DNA from: Bacteroidota bacterium
GTDB taxonomy: Bacteria; Bacteroidota; Bacteroidia; Flavobacteriales; Flavobacteriaceae
Length of the DNA: 6,508 nt
Reading direction: 5' to 3'
NCBI GenBank assembly: GCA_015767395.1
Contig: JADWMI010000041.1
Span: 6,954 to 13,461, forward strand
The position numbers and the translations under genes are program-made. Below, piece by piece: positions 1-6,508 of the stretch. How positions within the stretch are numbered: the first letter of the stretch is position 1; every line of letters starts with the position of its first letter. The notes under the pieces are model-generated. The model saw nothing but the letters and a program-made list of their open reading frames with translations. It had not been told where the DNA came from and did not search any database.

Positions 1-1719
1 ATTTTTCCAGTTATTTCTTAAGTTGTACTCAGGTAAAAGGGATTCGTAATTCAAAGAAAGTTTTTCAAATCCGTTTTTAGGTATGGTAATTTTTGAAATA
101 GAATCAATTCCTGTTAACCAGTTCCTAAATTTAATTTCAGTATCTTTTATTCCAAATAGTTCTATTGGAACATTAACATCTCTATTGTTTTTAATGCTTA
201 TCTCTAAAGAATCACCTTTTTTAACAACTTTTTTAATTGAATAATCAGGTTTCTTGTTTGTCCTTACATACCCGATTTTAAACCAATCTAAATCTTTTGT
301 GGTGTTGATGGAATTAAAAATTGAGTCACTTTTTGTTCTTTTAGTTGTATTTTTTTTAGAAAAATCTATGATTGCATTTGTTATAGTTTCTTCACCTAAA
401 TAATTTTCTAAATACTTTATTCCAATACCAGCTTTATATTTATTTGCTATTTTTTGATTGAAATTGGATAGAGAGTCTGCTGGAGTGGTTAATGACTGAT
501 CTAAATTTTTTCGAGAAGCAAACTGATAAACAAAATAATATTTGTCATTAAAATCAATCTTAGCAAGGTTAAAACTTCTAATTCCCCAAATTTTTGAAAT
601 ATTACCAATTGCTTTCATTTCAGGATAATAGGTTTCAACATATTTCATCATTAAATAAGTTTGTAATCCATCGGCAAGCCAAACATCCTCTCTTTGATTA
701 AATAAAAATTTGGTATTGATATATTTTCTAACTAAAACTTTAAACATTTTAATGTCCCACTCAAAATTATCGCTAAAAGGTGTTAAAAATGAAGGAAGTT
801 GGTTAAAGCCATAAACAGGGTCTTTGTCGTAATCTATTCTATTTATAAGTAGTTTTTCATGTTGATATTCACCTAAATACGATTCAATAAATGCTAATTC
901 CCTATTCAGAATATTGGTTTTAAGAACCAAATTTAATTTAGCTGAATTTAAATTGGTAATTATTGAAACTGGTTTTGAATTGTATTGAGAAAAATCATCA
1001 AATTGCGTAATATTTAGCTCAACATCCAAACGGTCCTTGCCAATTAATTGATAACTGTTTTGAACTTCACCGTTGGTATTGGAGACAATTAAATCACTAA
1101 TTACAGTGTAATCTTTTGGGACATTTATTTTGATGTTATAATTGGTATAGTCCATATACAAATCATCCAAATCTAAATTGTTATAAATTTGCCATTTAGT
1201 ATCAAAAATAGCAGGGACTAAGTACCAATATCGTAAATTATAATTGTTTGAATTTACACCATACCTTGTGAATTTAGCATTTGGAACCTTCACTGTGTAA
1301 GTAACAATTACTTTTATTGAATCTTTTGGTTGGAGAGGATTGTTTAAATGTAAATTTAAGATATCAGGGTTTTGATCATTTATTTCCCAAGTAGCAACAT
1401 CGTAATTTACAAGAATAGCATTGATATTAGAACTTCCTCTATTTTTTTCACTGGTGAAATGAAAACTTTTAGAGTTTTTTTCAACAAAACGTTCTGCCAA
1501 GGGTGTTTTTTTATCTCTATATGCATTGGCCCAATTATGAAAGTAAATATTATTTAAAATACTGTCGGACTTATTGTAAAAATCAATTTCTTGATAAATT
1601 GACAACTCTTTGGTTTCTGAATTTAGTGTAGCGTTAATTTTTATACTATTATTTTGACTAAAACTTAGATTCAAAAAAATAACACCAAATAATACCGTTA
1701 AAAGGAAACGCTGTTTCAA
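1..1719 (-). CDS. Secreted M1 aminopeptidase-family protein lacking the zinc site (probable pseudoenzyme), partial at its C-terminus
   Basis: This open frame has 573 codons and runs off the left edge, so the C-terminus is missing. Residues 1-21 form a Sec signal peptide (LKQRFLLTVLFG then a hydrophobic stretch ending LSFS before Q22), so the product is exported. Residues 25-220 resemble the beta-rich N-terminal domain of M1 peptidases. The following segment keeps M1-like landmarks: WLADG at 348-351, YKAG at 428-431 where M1 enzymes have Y-x-KG with the catalytic tyrosine, LENYLGEE just after it, and DLDWF at 476-480. The zinc site is absent. Counting back from WLADG, HEXXH falls on K327-V-L-V-R331 and the third ligand Glu is D350, with the canonical 18-residue spacing intact. 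The GAMEN-like substrate loop is replaced by YGFNQLP (303-309). From this I infer a non-peptidase binding or scaffolding role. The start is TTG at 1719: a stop lies in frame at 1738-1740 and the first internal Met is far downstream. It follows the LOG gene by 11 bases, so it is probably co-transcribed. A complete homologue might carry a further C-terminal domain outside the window. Confidence 0.82.
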   Translation of the reverse strand, partial: MKQRFLLTVLFGVIFLNLSFSQNNSIKINATLNSETKELSIYQEIDFYNKSDSILNNIYFHNWANAYRDKKTPLAERFVEKNSKSFHFTSEKNRGSSNINAILVNYDVATWEINDQNPDILNLHLNNPLQPKDSIKVIVTYTVKVPNAKFTRYGVNSNNYNLRYWYLVPAIFDTKWQIYNNLDLDDLYMDYTNYNIKINVPKDYTVISDLIVSNTNGEVQNSYQLIGKDRLDVELNITQFDDFSQYNSKPVSIITNLNSAKLNLVLKTNILNRELAFIESYLGEYQHEKLLINRIDYDKDPVYGFNQLPSFLTPFSDNFEWDIKMFKVLVRKYINTKFLFNQREDVWLADGLQTYLMMKYVETYYPEMKAIGNISKIWGIRSFNLAKIDFNDKYYFVYQFASRKNLDQSLTTPADSLSNFNQKIANKYKAGIGIKYLENYLGEETITNAIIDFSKKNTTKRTKSDSIFNSINTTKDLDWFKIGYVRTNKKPDYSIKKVVKKGDSLEISIKNNRDVNVPIELFGIKDTEIKFRNWLTGIDSISKITIPKNGFEKLSLNYESLLPEYNLRNNWKN

Positions 1720-1730
1720 AAAATAAATAA

Positions 1731-2441
1731 TTAAAAATTAGGACTTAAACTGTATTTTTTATAGAAAGTATTTATGACCTCCAAAACTTCATCTTCCGTA
1801 TCTACCAATGAAATTAAATCTAAATCTCTAGGACTAATAGTGCCTTCAGACAATAATGTATTTTTTATCCACTCAAATAGACCAGACCAATATTTTCTTC
1901 CAACTAAAATAATGGGGAATTTTCCAATTTTTTTAGTTTGAATTAGGGTGATTGCTTCAAAAAGTTCATCCATTGTCCCAAAACCTCCAGGCATGACTAC
2001 AAACCCTTGGGAATATTTCACAAACATTACTTTTCTCACAAAAAAGTAATCGAAATCTAAGCTTTTATCTGAATCTATATATGGATTGTCGTTTTGCTCA
2101 AAAGGTAATTCAATATTTAAACCAACCGAAATTCCTTTTCCGCGTGCTGCTCCTTTATTACCAGCTTCCATAATCCCTGGCCCACCACCTGTAACAACGC
2201 CATAACCATTTTGAGTTAATTCATAAGAAATACTCTCAGCTAAAATATAATGTTCATGGTCGGGTTTTGTACGTGCCGAACCAAATATACTTACGCAGGG
2301 TCCAATTTTTCCTAGGCGTTCAAAACCATCAACAAATTCAGCCATGATTTTGAAAATAGCCCATGAATCATTTGTTCTAATTTCATTCCAAGTTTTCTGC
2401 TTGAATTTTTCTCTTATTTTTCGATCTTCGTTTGGTGTCAT
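1731..2441 (-). CDS. LOG/TIGR00730-family Rossmann-fold nucleotide phosphoribohydrolase
   Basis: The protein has 236 residues and belongs to the family once called lysine decarboxylase-like and now known from plant and bacterial LOG proteins. These cleave the N-glycosidic bond of nucleoside 5'-monophosphates, including cytokinin ribotides, releasing the base and ribose 5-phosphate in the cytosol. Visible motifs are FGSAR (53-57), the nucleotide-binding loop GGGPGIMEAGNKGA (85-98), the R136-K137 pair in FFVRKVMF, and the family signature PGGFGTMDE (151-159), whose final Glu is a catalytic residue. An N-terminal segment of about 45 mostly helical, charged residues precedes the Rossmann core; this is common in the longer TIGR00730 subgroup and absent from short plant LOGs. 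The ATG at 2441 sits 42 bases after the uvrA stop, behind a good -7 box, so it may have its own promoter. The physiological substrate cannot be read from the sequence: cytokinin activation, AMP or other nucleotide salvage are all possible. No key residue looks missing. Confidence 0.93.
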   Translation of the reverse strand: MTPNEDRKIREKFKQKTWNEIRTNDSWAIFKIMAEFVDGFERLGKIGPCVSIFGSARTKPDHEHYILAESISYELTQNGYGVVTGGGPGIMEAGNKGAARGKGISVGLNIELPFEQNDNPYIDSDKSLDFDYFFVRKVMFVKYSQGFVVMPGGFGTMDELFEAITLIQTKKIGKFPIILVGRKYWSGLFEWIKNTLLSEGTISPRDLDLISLVDTEDEVLEVINTFYKKYSLSPNF

Positions 2442-2466
2442 TCTCTGTGCTGTTTTTTAGAAAGGG

Positions 2467-2474
2467 CAAATATA
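2467..2474 (-). promoter_or_regulatory. Candidate Bacteroidetes -7 box for the LOG / M1-like genes
   Basis: Read on the minus strand this is TATATTTG, a full match to the TAnnTTTG -7 consensus of the Bacteroidetes primary sigma factor. It sits in the 42-base uvrA-LOG gap and would start transcription near 2460, giving a leader of about 20 bases before the ATG at 2441. No clear -33 TTG was found at the usual distance upstream, where the sequence is still the uvrA coding end. It would allow the LOG and M1-like genes to be transcribed apart from uvrA. Confidence 0.5.
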
Positions 2475-2483
2475 TTTTTTCGC

Positions 2484-5309
2484 CTAATGTAATTCTTTTT
2501 TTAAGAATTTAGCAGTATAGCTTTTTTTATGTTTGCTAACTTCTTCAGGTGTACCACTACAAATTAGCTGCCCACCATTTTTTCCGCCTTCCATTCCAAT
2601 ATCAATGATATAATCAGCCAATTTTATGACATCCATATTGTGTTCAATTACAAGAATGGTATTTCCTTTGTTTGTTAGTTTATTCAATACTTCCATTAAG
2701 ACGCGAATGTCTTCAAAATGCAATCCAGTTGTTGGTTCGTCTAAAATGTAAAAAGTATTCCCAGTATCTCTTTTTGATAATTCAGAAGCCAATTTAATTC
2801 GTTGTGCTTCACCACCAGAAAGTGTAGTGGATTGTTGCCCCAAAGTAAGGTAGTCTAATCCAACATCATGAATTGTTTTTAGTTTTCTGTAAATTTTAGG
2901 AATATTTTCGAAAAATACAACTGCTTCTTCAATGGTCATATTCAATACATCAGAAATTGATTTTCCTTTGTATCTAATCTCCAAAGTTTCTCTATTAAAT
3001 CTTTTTCCTTGACAGGTTTCACATTCTACATGTACATCCGGCAAAAAGTTCATTTCAATTACTCTAACACCACCGCCCTGACAAGTTTCACATCGACCTC
3101 CTTTTACATTAAAAGAAAAACGTCCAGGCTTGTAGCCTCTAATTGCCGCCTCACTTGTTTTGGCGTATAAATTTCTAATTTCACTAAAAACGCCTGTGTA
3201 GGTTGCTGGATTTGAACGAGGTGTTCTTCCAATAGGAGATTGGTCTATGGCAATTACTTTATCTATATGTTCTAGGCCTTTGATTGATTTAAAAGGCATT
3301 GGTTTTTTTACACCTCTATATATGTGTTGATTTAATATAGGGTAAAGGGTTTCGTTAATTAAAGTAGATTTCCCACTTCCAGAAACGCCGGTAACACAAA
3401 TTAATTTTCCCAGTGGAAAGTTTACAGTTAGGTTTTTAAGGTTGTTTCCGGTAGCACCTGTTATTGTGATTTTGTGACCATTTCCTTTTCTTCTTTTTGA
3501 AGGGATTTCAATTTCTTTAGATCCATTTAAATAATTGCCAGTTAAGGTGTTGTGTTGTTTTAAATCTTCAAAAGTACCTTCGCTTACAATTTCACCCCCG
3601 TGAATACCTGCTCCTGGACCAATATCCAAAACAAAATCAGCATGTTCAATCATATCTTTGTCATGTTCAACAACTAGAATTGAATTTCCAATATCTCTAA
3701 GATTGATGAGTGATTTTATTAATTTTTCATTGTCACGTTGGTGCAATCCAATACTTGGTTCGTCTAAAATATACAGTACTCCAACCAATTGTGACCCAAT
3801 TTGTGTTGCCAGTCTTATACGTTGTGCTTCACCACCTGATAAAGATTTTGAACTTCGGTCGAGGGCTAAATAATCCAAACCTACATCCAGTAAAAACTGA
3901 ATTCGAGTTCTAATTTCTTTGATTATTTCTGAAGCTATTTTTAGTTGCTTATTAGATAATTTTTCTTCAACTGTGTCAAACCAAATTGCCAGTTCAGAAA
4001 TATCTAACTGCGCTAAATTTGCAATATTTTTATTGTTAATTTTGAAATATAATGCTTCTTTTTTCAACCTTGTTCCTCCACAAGCTTCACATTTAATTTC
4101 ATCCATAAAATCATTTGCCCAACGTTTTATAGATGTTGATCCGCTTAAATGATATTGGCTTTCAATAAATTTTATGATCCCTTCGAAATCAATTTCATAA
4201 CTTCTGGTGATTCCAATGGTTTTTGAAGTGACTTCAAATTTCTCCTTACCTCCATTTAATATAATGTCTAAGGCTTCCTTAGGGATTTTAGAAATGGGGT
4301 CAGTTAGCTGGAAATTGTAACGATCTCCAATTAGTTGCAACTGTTTAAATATCCAGCTTGTTTTTTGTTCTCCAATTGGCGTTATTCCACCATTTTTTAT
4401 GGAAAGTTCCTGGTTTGGAATTATTTTTTGAATATTTACTTGGTTAATTCTACCCAACCCATTGCATTTTGAACAAGCGCCTTTTGGTGAATTGAATGAG
4501 AATGAGTTTGGTTCTGGGTTTGGGTAGGAGATGCCAGTTTCAGGACACATCAATTCACGGCTAAAATAACGAGGTGTATCTGTGCCGTGTTCCAAAGCCA
4601 TTAGTATATTTTCACCTGAATATAAAGCAGTGGTGATGGTTTCTTCTAATCTTTTTTCCGAAGTTTCATTAATTAATAAACGATCAATTACAATTTCAAT
4701 ATCATGTGTTTTGTAACGATCCAGACGCATTCCTTTTTCAATTTCTAAAATTTCTCCATCAACCCGAACTCTCACAAAACCTTGCTTAGAAATTTGTTCA
4801 AAAAGCTCACGGTAATGTCCTTTTCTGGACTTAATAACAGGAGCCAGGATGACCACTTTTTTTTCGTTGAAATCTTTTAAAATTAGATCTTTTATTTGCG
4901 TATCGCTGTAACTGACCATTTTTTTATCAGTGTTGTATGAATAAGCATCAGCAGCACGTGCAAATAACAACCTTAAAAAATCGTAAATTTCAGTAATTGT
5001 TCCAACAGTAGATCGTGGACTTTTACTTGTCGTTTTTTGTTCAATGGCAATTACAGGAGATAGTCCATCAATTTTATCAACGTCTGGTCTTTCCAATCCG
5101 CCTAAAAACTGACGTGCATAGGCTGAAAAAGTTTCAATATACCTTCGTTGTCCTTCGGCATAAATGGTGTCAAAAGCCAATGATGACTTACCGCTTCCGC
5201 TTAAACCAGTAATTACCACTAATTTTTCTCTTGGAATTCGTACATCAATGTTTTTTAAATTGTGCACACGTGCCCCAAGCACTTCAATATATTCTTGGTG
5301 TTTTGTCAT
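2484..5309 (-). CDS. uvrA: UvrA, excinuclease ABC subunit A
   Basis: The 941-residue length matches E. coli UvrA (940). UvrA dimers bind UvrB, scan DNA for bulky lesions, and load UvrB for incision by UvrC in nucleotide excision repair. The protein has two ABC ATPase halves. The first has Walker A GLSGSGKSS (35-43), signature LSGGEAQR (490-497) and Walker B LYILDEPS (512-519). The second has Walker A GVSGSGKST (641-649), signature LSGGEAQR (830-837) and Walker B FYILDEPT (853-860). The essential C-terminal zinc module is complete, with C740-x2-C743 and C763-x2-C766. A further pair, C407-x2-C410, is present in KCEACGGTRL. The first zinc module is incomplete: C255-x2-T258 with C279-x2-C282, so one expected cysteine is Thr. 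The cysteine pair often found after LFARA near residue 120 is also missing (SYNTDKK). The ATG at 5309 is the natural start, with the protein opening just before the conserved V-x-GAR-x-HNLKNI. No LexA-type operator was recognised upstream. The gene is divergent from the PspC/channel pair. Confidence 0.98.
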   Translation of the reverse strand: MTKHQEYIEVLGARVHNLKNIDVRIPREKLVVITGLSGSGKSSLAFDTIYAEGQRRYIETFSAYARQFLGGLERPDVDKIDGLSPVIAIEQKTTSKSPRSTVGTITEIYDFLRLLFARAADAYSYNTDKKMVSYSDTQIKDLILKDFNEKKVVILAPVIKSRKGHYRELFEQISKQGFVRVRVDGEILEIEKGMRLDRYKTHDIEIVIDRLLINETSEKRLEETITTALYSGENILMALEHGTDTPRYFSRELMCPETGISYPNPEPNSFSFNSPKGACSKCNGLGRINQVNIQKIIPNQELSIKNGGITPIGEQKTSWIFKQLQLIGDRYNFQLTDPISKIPKEALDIILNGGKEKFEVTSKTIGITRSYEIDFEGIIKFIESQYHLSGSTSIKRWANDFMDEIKCEACGGTRLKKEALYFKINNKNIANLAQLDISELAIWFDTVEEKLSNKQLKIASEIIKEIRTRIQFLLDVGLDYLALDRSSKSLSGGEAQRIRLATQIGSQLVGVLYILDEPSIGLHQRDNEKLIKSLINLRDIGNSILVVEHDKDMIEHADFVLDIGPGAGIHGGEIVSEGTFEDLKQHNTLTGNYLNGSKEIEIPSKRRKGNGHKITITGATGNNLKNLTVNFPLGKLICVTGVSGSGKSTLINETLYPILNQHIYRGVKKPMPFKSIKGLEHIDKVIAIDQSPIGRTPRSNPATYTGVFSEIRNLYAKTSEAAIRGYKPGRFSFNVKGGRCETCQGGGVRVIEMNFLPDVHVECETCQGKRFNRETLEIRYKGKSISDVLNMTIEEAVVFFENIPKIYRKLKTIHDVGLDYLTLGQQSTTLSGGEAQRIKLASELSKRDTGNTFYILDEPTTGLHFEDIRVLMEVLNKLTNKGNTILVIEHNMDVIKLADYIIDIGMEGGKNGGQLICSGTPEEVSKHKKSYTAKFLKKELH

Positions 5310-5326
5310 TGCTTTTTTGAAAGCAG

Positions 5327-5334
5327 CAAAGTTA
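5327..5334 (-). promoter_or_regulatory. uvrA: Candidate -7 box of the uvrA promoter
   Basis: On the minus strand this reads TAACTTTG, again a full match to TAnnTTTG. It would place the transcription start near 5320, about 10 bases before the uvrA ATG, so the leader is very short. No convincing -33 TTG was seen. The DNA just upstream is a long A+T-rich run. Confidence 0.5.
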
Positions 5335-5371
5335 AAAAAATGTAGCTATAAATATAATATTGGGTAATATC

Positions 5372-5379
5372 TTATTTTG
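5372..5379 (+). promoter_or_regulatory. Weak candidate -7 box for the PspC/channel pair
   Basis: TTATTTTG differs from TAnnTTTG at one position and lies 33 bases before the GTG start of the PspC-type gene. The start codon implies a promoter somewhere in the 103-base divergent spacer (5310-5412), and this is the best match I see on the plus strand, but no spaced -33 TTG supports it. Confidence 0.25.
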
Positions 5380-5412
5380 AAAATTAGTATATTGCGATAA
5401 AATTTTAAGCCT

Positions 5413-5640
5413 GTGAAGTGGATTCATTCCTTACGTCATTTTTTTGAAAAACACGGTTTCGCTGTATCTTCTAGATTTGCTGATAGGTTGGGTATGAGCG
5501 TTTCTAATGTTCGTATTTTTTTTATTTATTTGTCATTTGTAACATTGGGCGTTTCTTTCGGGATCTACTTAACTTTGGCTTTTTTGTTGCGTTTAAAAGA
5601 TTTAATTTACACCAAAAGAAGTTCAGTTTTTGACTTATAA
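5413..5640 (+). CDS. Short PspC-domain membrane protein
   Basis: The protein has 75 residues and starts at GTG; the only nearby upstream ATG (5340) is followed at once by a stop. It resembles the PspC domain family, named after the phage-shock protein PspC. The features seen are an amphipathic, basic N-terminal part (1-33: HFFEKHGFAVSSRFADRLGMSVSNVR), one hydrophobic membrane segment at about 35-59 containing the glycine-bearing TLGVSFGIYLTLAF stretch, and a charged tail (LKDLIYTKRSSVFDL). The ADRLG-x-n-VR-x-FF-IYLSF pattern corresponds to the family's AeyfgidptlvRl core. Despite the common database label of transcriptional regulator there is no DNA-binding motif here, so a small inner-membrane protein is the better description. 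Its role in flavobacteria is not known to me. It lies 5 bases upstream of a potassium-channel gene on the same strand, which suggests co-transcription and possibly a shared membrane function. Confidence 0.8.
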   Translation: MKWIHSLRHFFEKHGFAVSSRFADRLGMSVSNVRIFFIYLSFVTLGVSFGIYLTLAFLLRLKDLIYTKRSSVFDL

Positions 5641-5645
5641 TTGTT

Positions 5646-6508
5646 ATGATATTTAAATCGAAATTACAAATCTCAACGCTTCTTTTACTAACAGTTGTTT
5701 CAATTGGCGTAACTGGTTATATGTTAATTGCCGAAGATAATTTTGTGGATTCGTTGTACATGACAATAATTACAATGTCAACTGTTGGGTTTGGTGAAAT
5801 TCATAAATTTTCTACTGAAACAAAACTTTTCACCATATTTTTAATTGTAATAAGTATAGTGGTTTATGGGTATTCGGTAACTGCAATCACAGAATATTTA
5901 GCAAGTAGTAATTTTTTTCAAATTCTAAAAGATAAAAAAATGGGAAAAGAAATTGACAGATTAGAAAACCATACAATTGTATGTGGTTATGGAAGAAATG
6001 GAAAGCAAGCTGTTAATAAACTACGACAGTTTAATGAATCTTGTATCGTTATTGAAAAAAGAATGGATGAAATCGCCGATTTAGAACGTGATGGCGTTTT
6101 ATATGTAGAAGGGGATGCTACCAATGATGATGATCTGAAAAAATTAAGATTGGAAAAAGCAAAAAGCTTAATAACTGCCTTGCCTTCTGATGCCGATAAT
6201 TTGTTTGTTGTTTTGTCTGCACGTCAGTTCAATAAAAAATTCACCATAATTAGTCGTGCATCAAATGAATCTTCTTATGGTAAATTAAAAATTGCAGGGG
6301 CAACAAATGTTATAATGCCCGATAAGTTAGGAGGGGCTCACATGGCTTCTTTGGTTGTGACACCTGATTTAATAGAATTTATTGACAGACTTACCATAGC
6401 AGGGAATAGGAATGCAAACCTAGAAGAGATTTCTGTAAATAGTTTGCCAAAAGAGTATTTCTCAAAAACCATATTAGACTTGGATTTGAGAAAAAAAACG
6501 GGGTGTAC
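5646..6508 (+). CDS. Two-TM potassium channel with cytoplasmic RCK (TrkA-N) domain, partial at its C-terminus
   Basis: The frame opens at ATG 5646 and is still open at the right edge, giving 287 visible residues. The architecture is that of MthK-like prokaryotic potassium channels. There is a first membrane helix (about 8-28), a pore helix and selectivity filter (TMSTVGFGE, 43-51), a second membrane helix (about 61-82, with a possible hinge Gly at 75), then an RCK/TrkA-N Rossmann domain from about 109. The RCK domain begins with HTIVCGYGRNGKQA, whose G114-x-G116-x2-G119 is the dinucleotide or ligand-binding loop, and the acidic E137 ends the second strand (CIVIEKR). The visible end (from about 255) is probably the start of a second RCK/TrkA-C lobe. 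Such channels assemble as tetramers with an octameric RCK gating ring controlled by cations or nucleotides. The filter reads TVGFGE rather than the classical TVGYGD; both changes are conservative and should still give potassium selectivity. The gene follows the PspC-type gene by 5 bases. No terminator or downstream gene is visible. Confidence 0.92.
   Translation, partial: MIFKSKLQISTLLLLTVVSIGVTGYMLIAEDNFVDSLYMTIITMSTVGFGEIHKFSTETKLFTIFLIVISIVVYGYSVTAITEYLASSNFFQILKDKKMGKEIDRLENHTIVCGYGRNGKQAVNKLRQFNESCIVIEKRMDEIADLERDGVLYVEGDATNDDDLKKLRLEKAKSLITALPSDADNLFVVLSARQFNKKFTIISRASNESSYGKLKIAGATNVIMPDKLGGAHMASLVVTPDLIEFIDRLTIAGNRNANLEEISVNSLPKEYFSKTILDLDLRKKTGC

Larger units (their letters stand above)
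5310..5412. other. Divergent intergenic spacer between uvrA and the PspC/channel pair
   Basis: This 103-base, very A+T-rich spacer carries the start regions of two opposite transcription units. It is the longest non-coding stretch in the window. It contains the two candidate -7 boxes and a small inverted repeat (GCTTT-TTTG-AAAGC, 5311-5324) just ahead of the uvrA start. No recognisable operator palindrome, riboswitch or small RNA was seen. Confidence 0.7.

Noticed and set aside
1372..1557. Small plus-strand open frame opposite the M1-like gene
   Set aside because: It lies wholly antisense to a frame with a signal peptide and clear M1-fold landmarks, and its own translation has no recognisable domain.
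2491..2509. Inverted repeat AATTCTT / AAGAATT at the 3' end of uvrA as a terminator
   Set aside because: It lies inside the coding end of uvrA, is entirely A+T with one G-C pair per arm, and is not followed by a proper U-tract in the direction of transcription.
3658..4152. Three overlapping short plus-strand open frames within uvrA
   Set aside because: They are antisense to conserved UvrA coding sequence including the first ABC signature region, and none shows a family motif or a start region.
2484..5309. Possible antibiotic-resistance ABC-F or transporter ATPase
   Set aside because: The zinc cysteines, the two widely split ABC halves and the overall length identify UvrA rather than a transporter or ABC-F protein.
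5015..5367. Two short plus-strand open frames across the uvrA start
   Set aside because: They overlap the UvrA N-terminus and Walker A on the opposite strand and have no domain or promoter support.
1..6508. A defence island, prophage, insertion sequence, CRISPR array or tRNA
   Set aside because: No repeat array, transposase, integrase, terminal inverted repeat or tRNA-like fold was seen, and the genes and base composition are uniform across the window.

Overview
The window looks like an ordinary piece of chromosome from a member of the Flavobacteriia (Bacteroidetes). The evidence is strongly A+T-rich DNA with compact spacing, leader regions without Shine-Dalgarno sequences, TAnnTTTG-type -7 promoter boxes, and proteins whose wording (UvrA, LOG-type Rossmann protein, short PspC protein) is typical of marine or freshwater flavobacteria. 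It holds five protein genes, two of them cut by the window ends. I see no RNA gene, mobile element, CRISPR array or long repeat. No gene-free stretch exceeds about 105 bases.

Minus-strand block (1-5309, transcribed right to left): uvrA comes first and encodes the 941-residue damage-recognition ATPase of nucleotide excision repair. After a 42-base gap with its own likely promoter comes a 236-residue LOG/TIGR00730-type nucleotide phosphoribohydrolase. Only 11 bases after that gene's stop begins a secreted M1-peptidase-like protein, which runs off the left edge. The M1-like gene starts at TTG; an in-frame stop just upstream rules out a longer start. Its HEXXH-x18-E zinc site is replaced by KVLVR-x18-D, so it appears to be a catalytically dead member of the M1 aminopeptidase fold.

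Plus-strand block (5413-6508): this is divergent from uvrA across a 103-base intergenic region. A 75-residue single-membrane-segment PspC-type protein with a GTG start is followed 5 bases later by a two-membrane-segment potassium channel with a cytoplasmic RCK/TrkA-N domain, which runs off the right edge. The two are probably co-transcribed.

The genes do not form an obvious single pathway. uvrA and the LOG gene are housekeeping or nucleotide metabolism, the M1-like protein is exported, and the PspC/channel pair is a membrane module. The most unusual item is the M1 pseudoenzyme. The PspC-channel pairing is a secondary lead.
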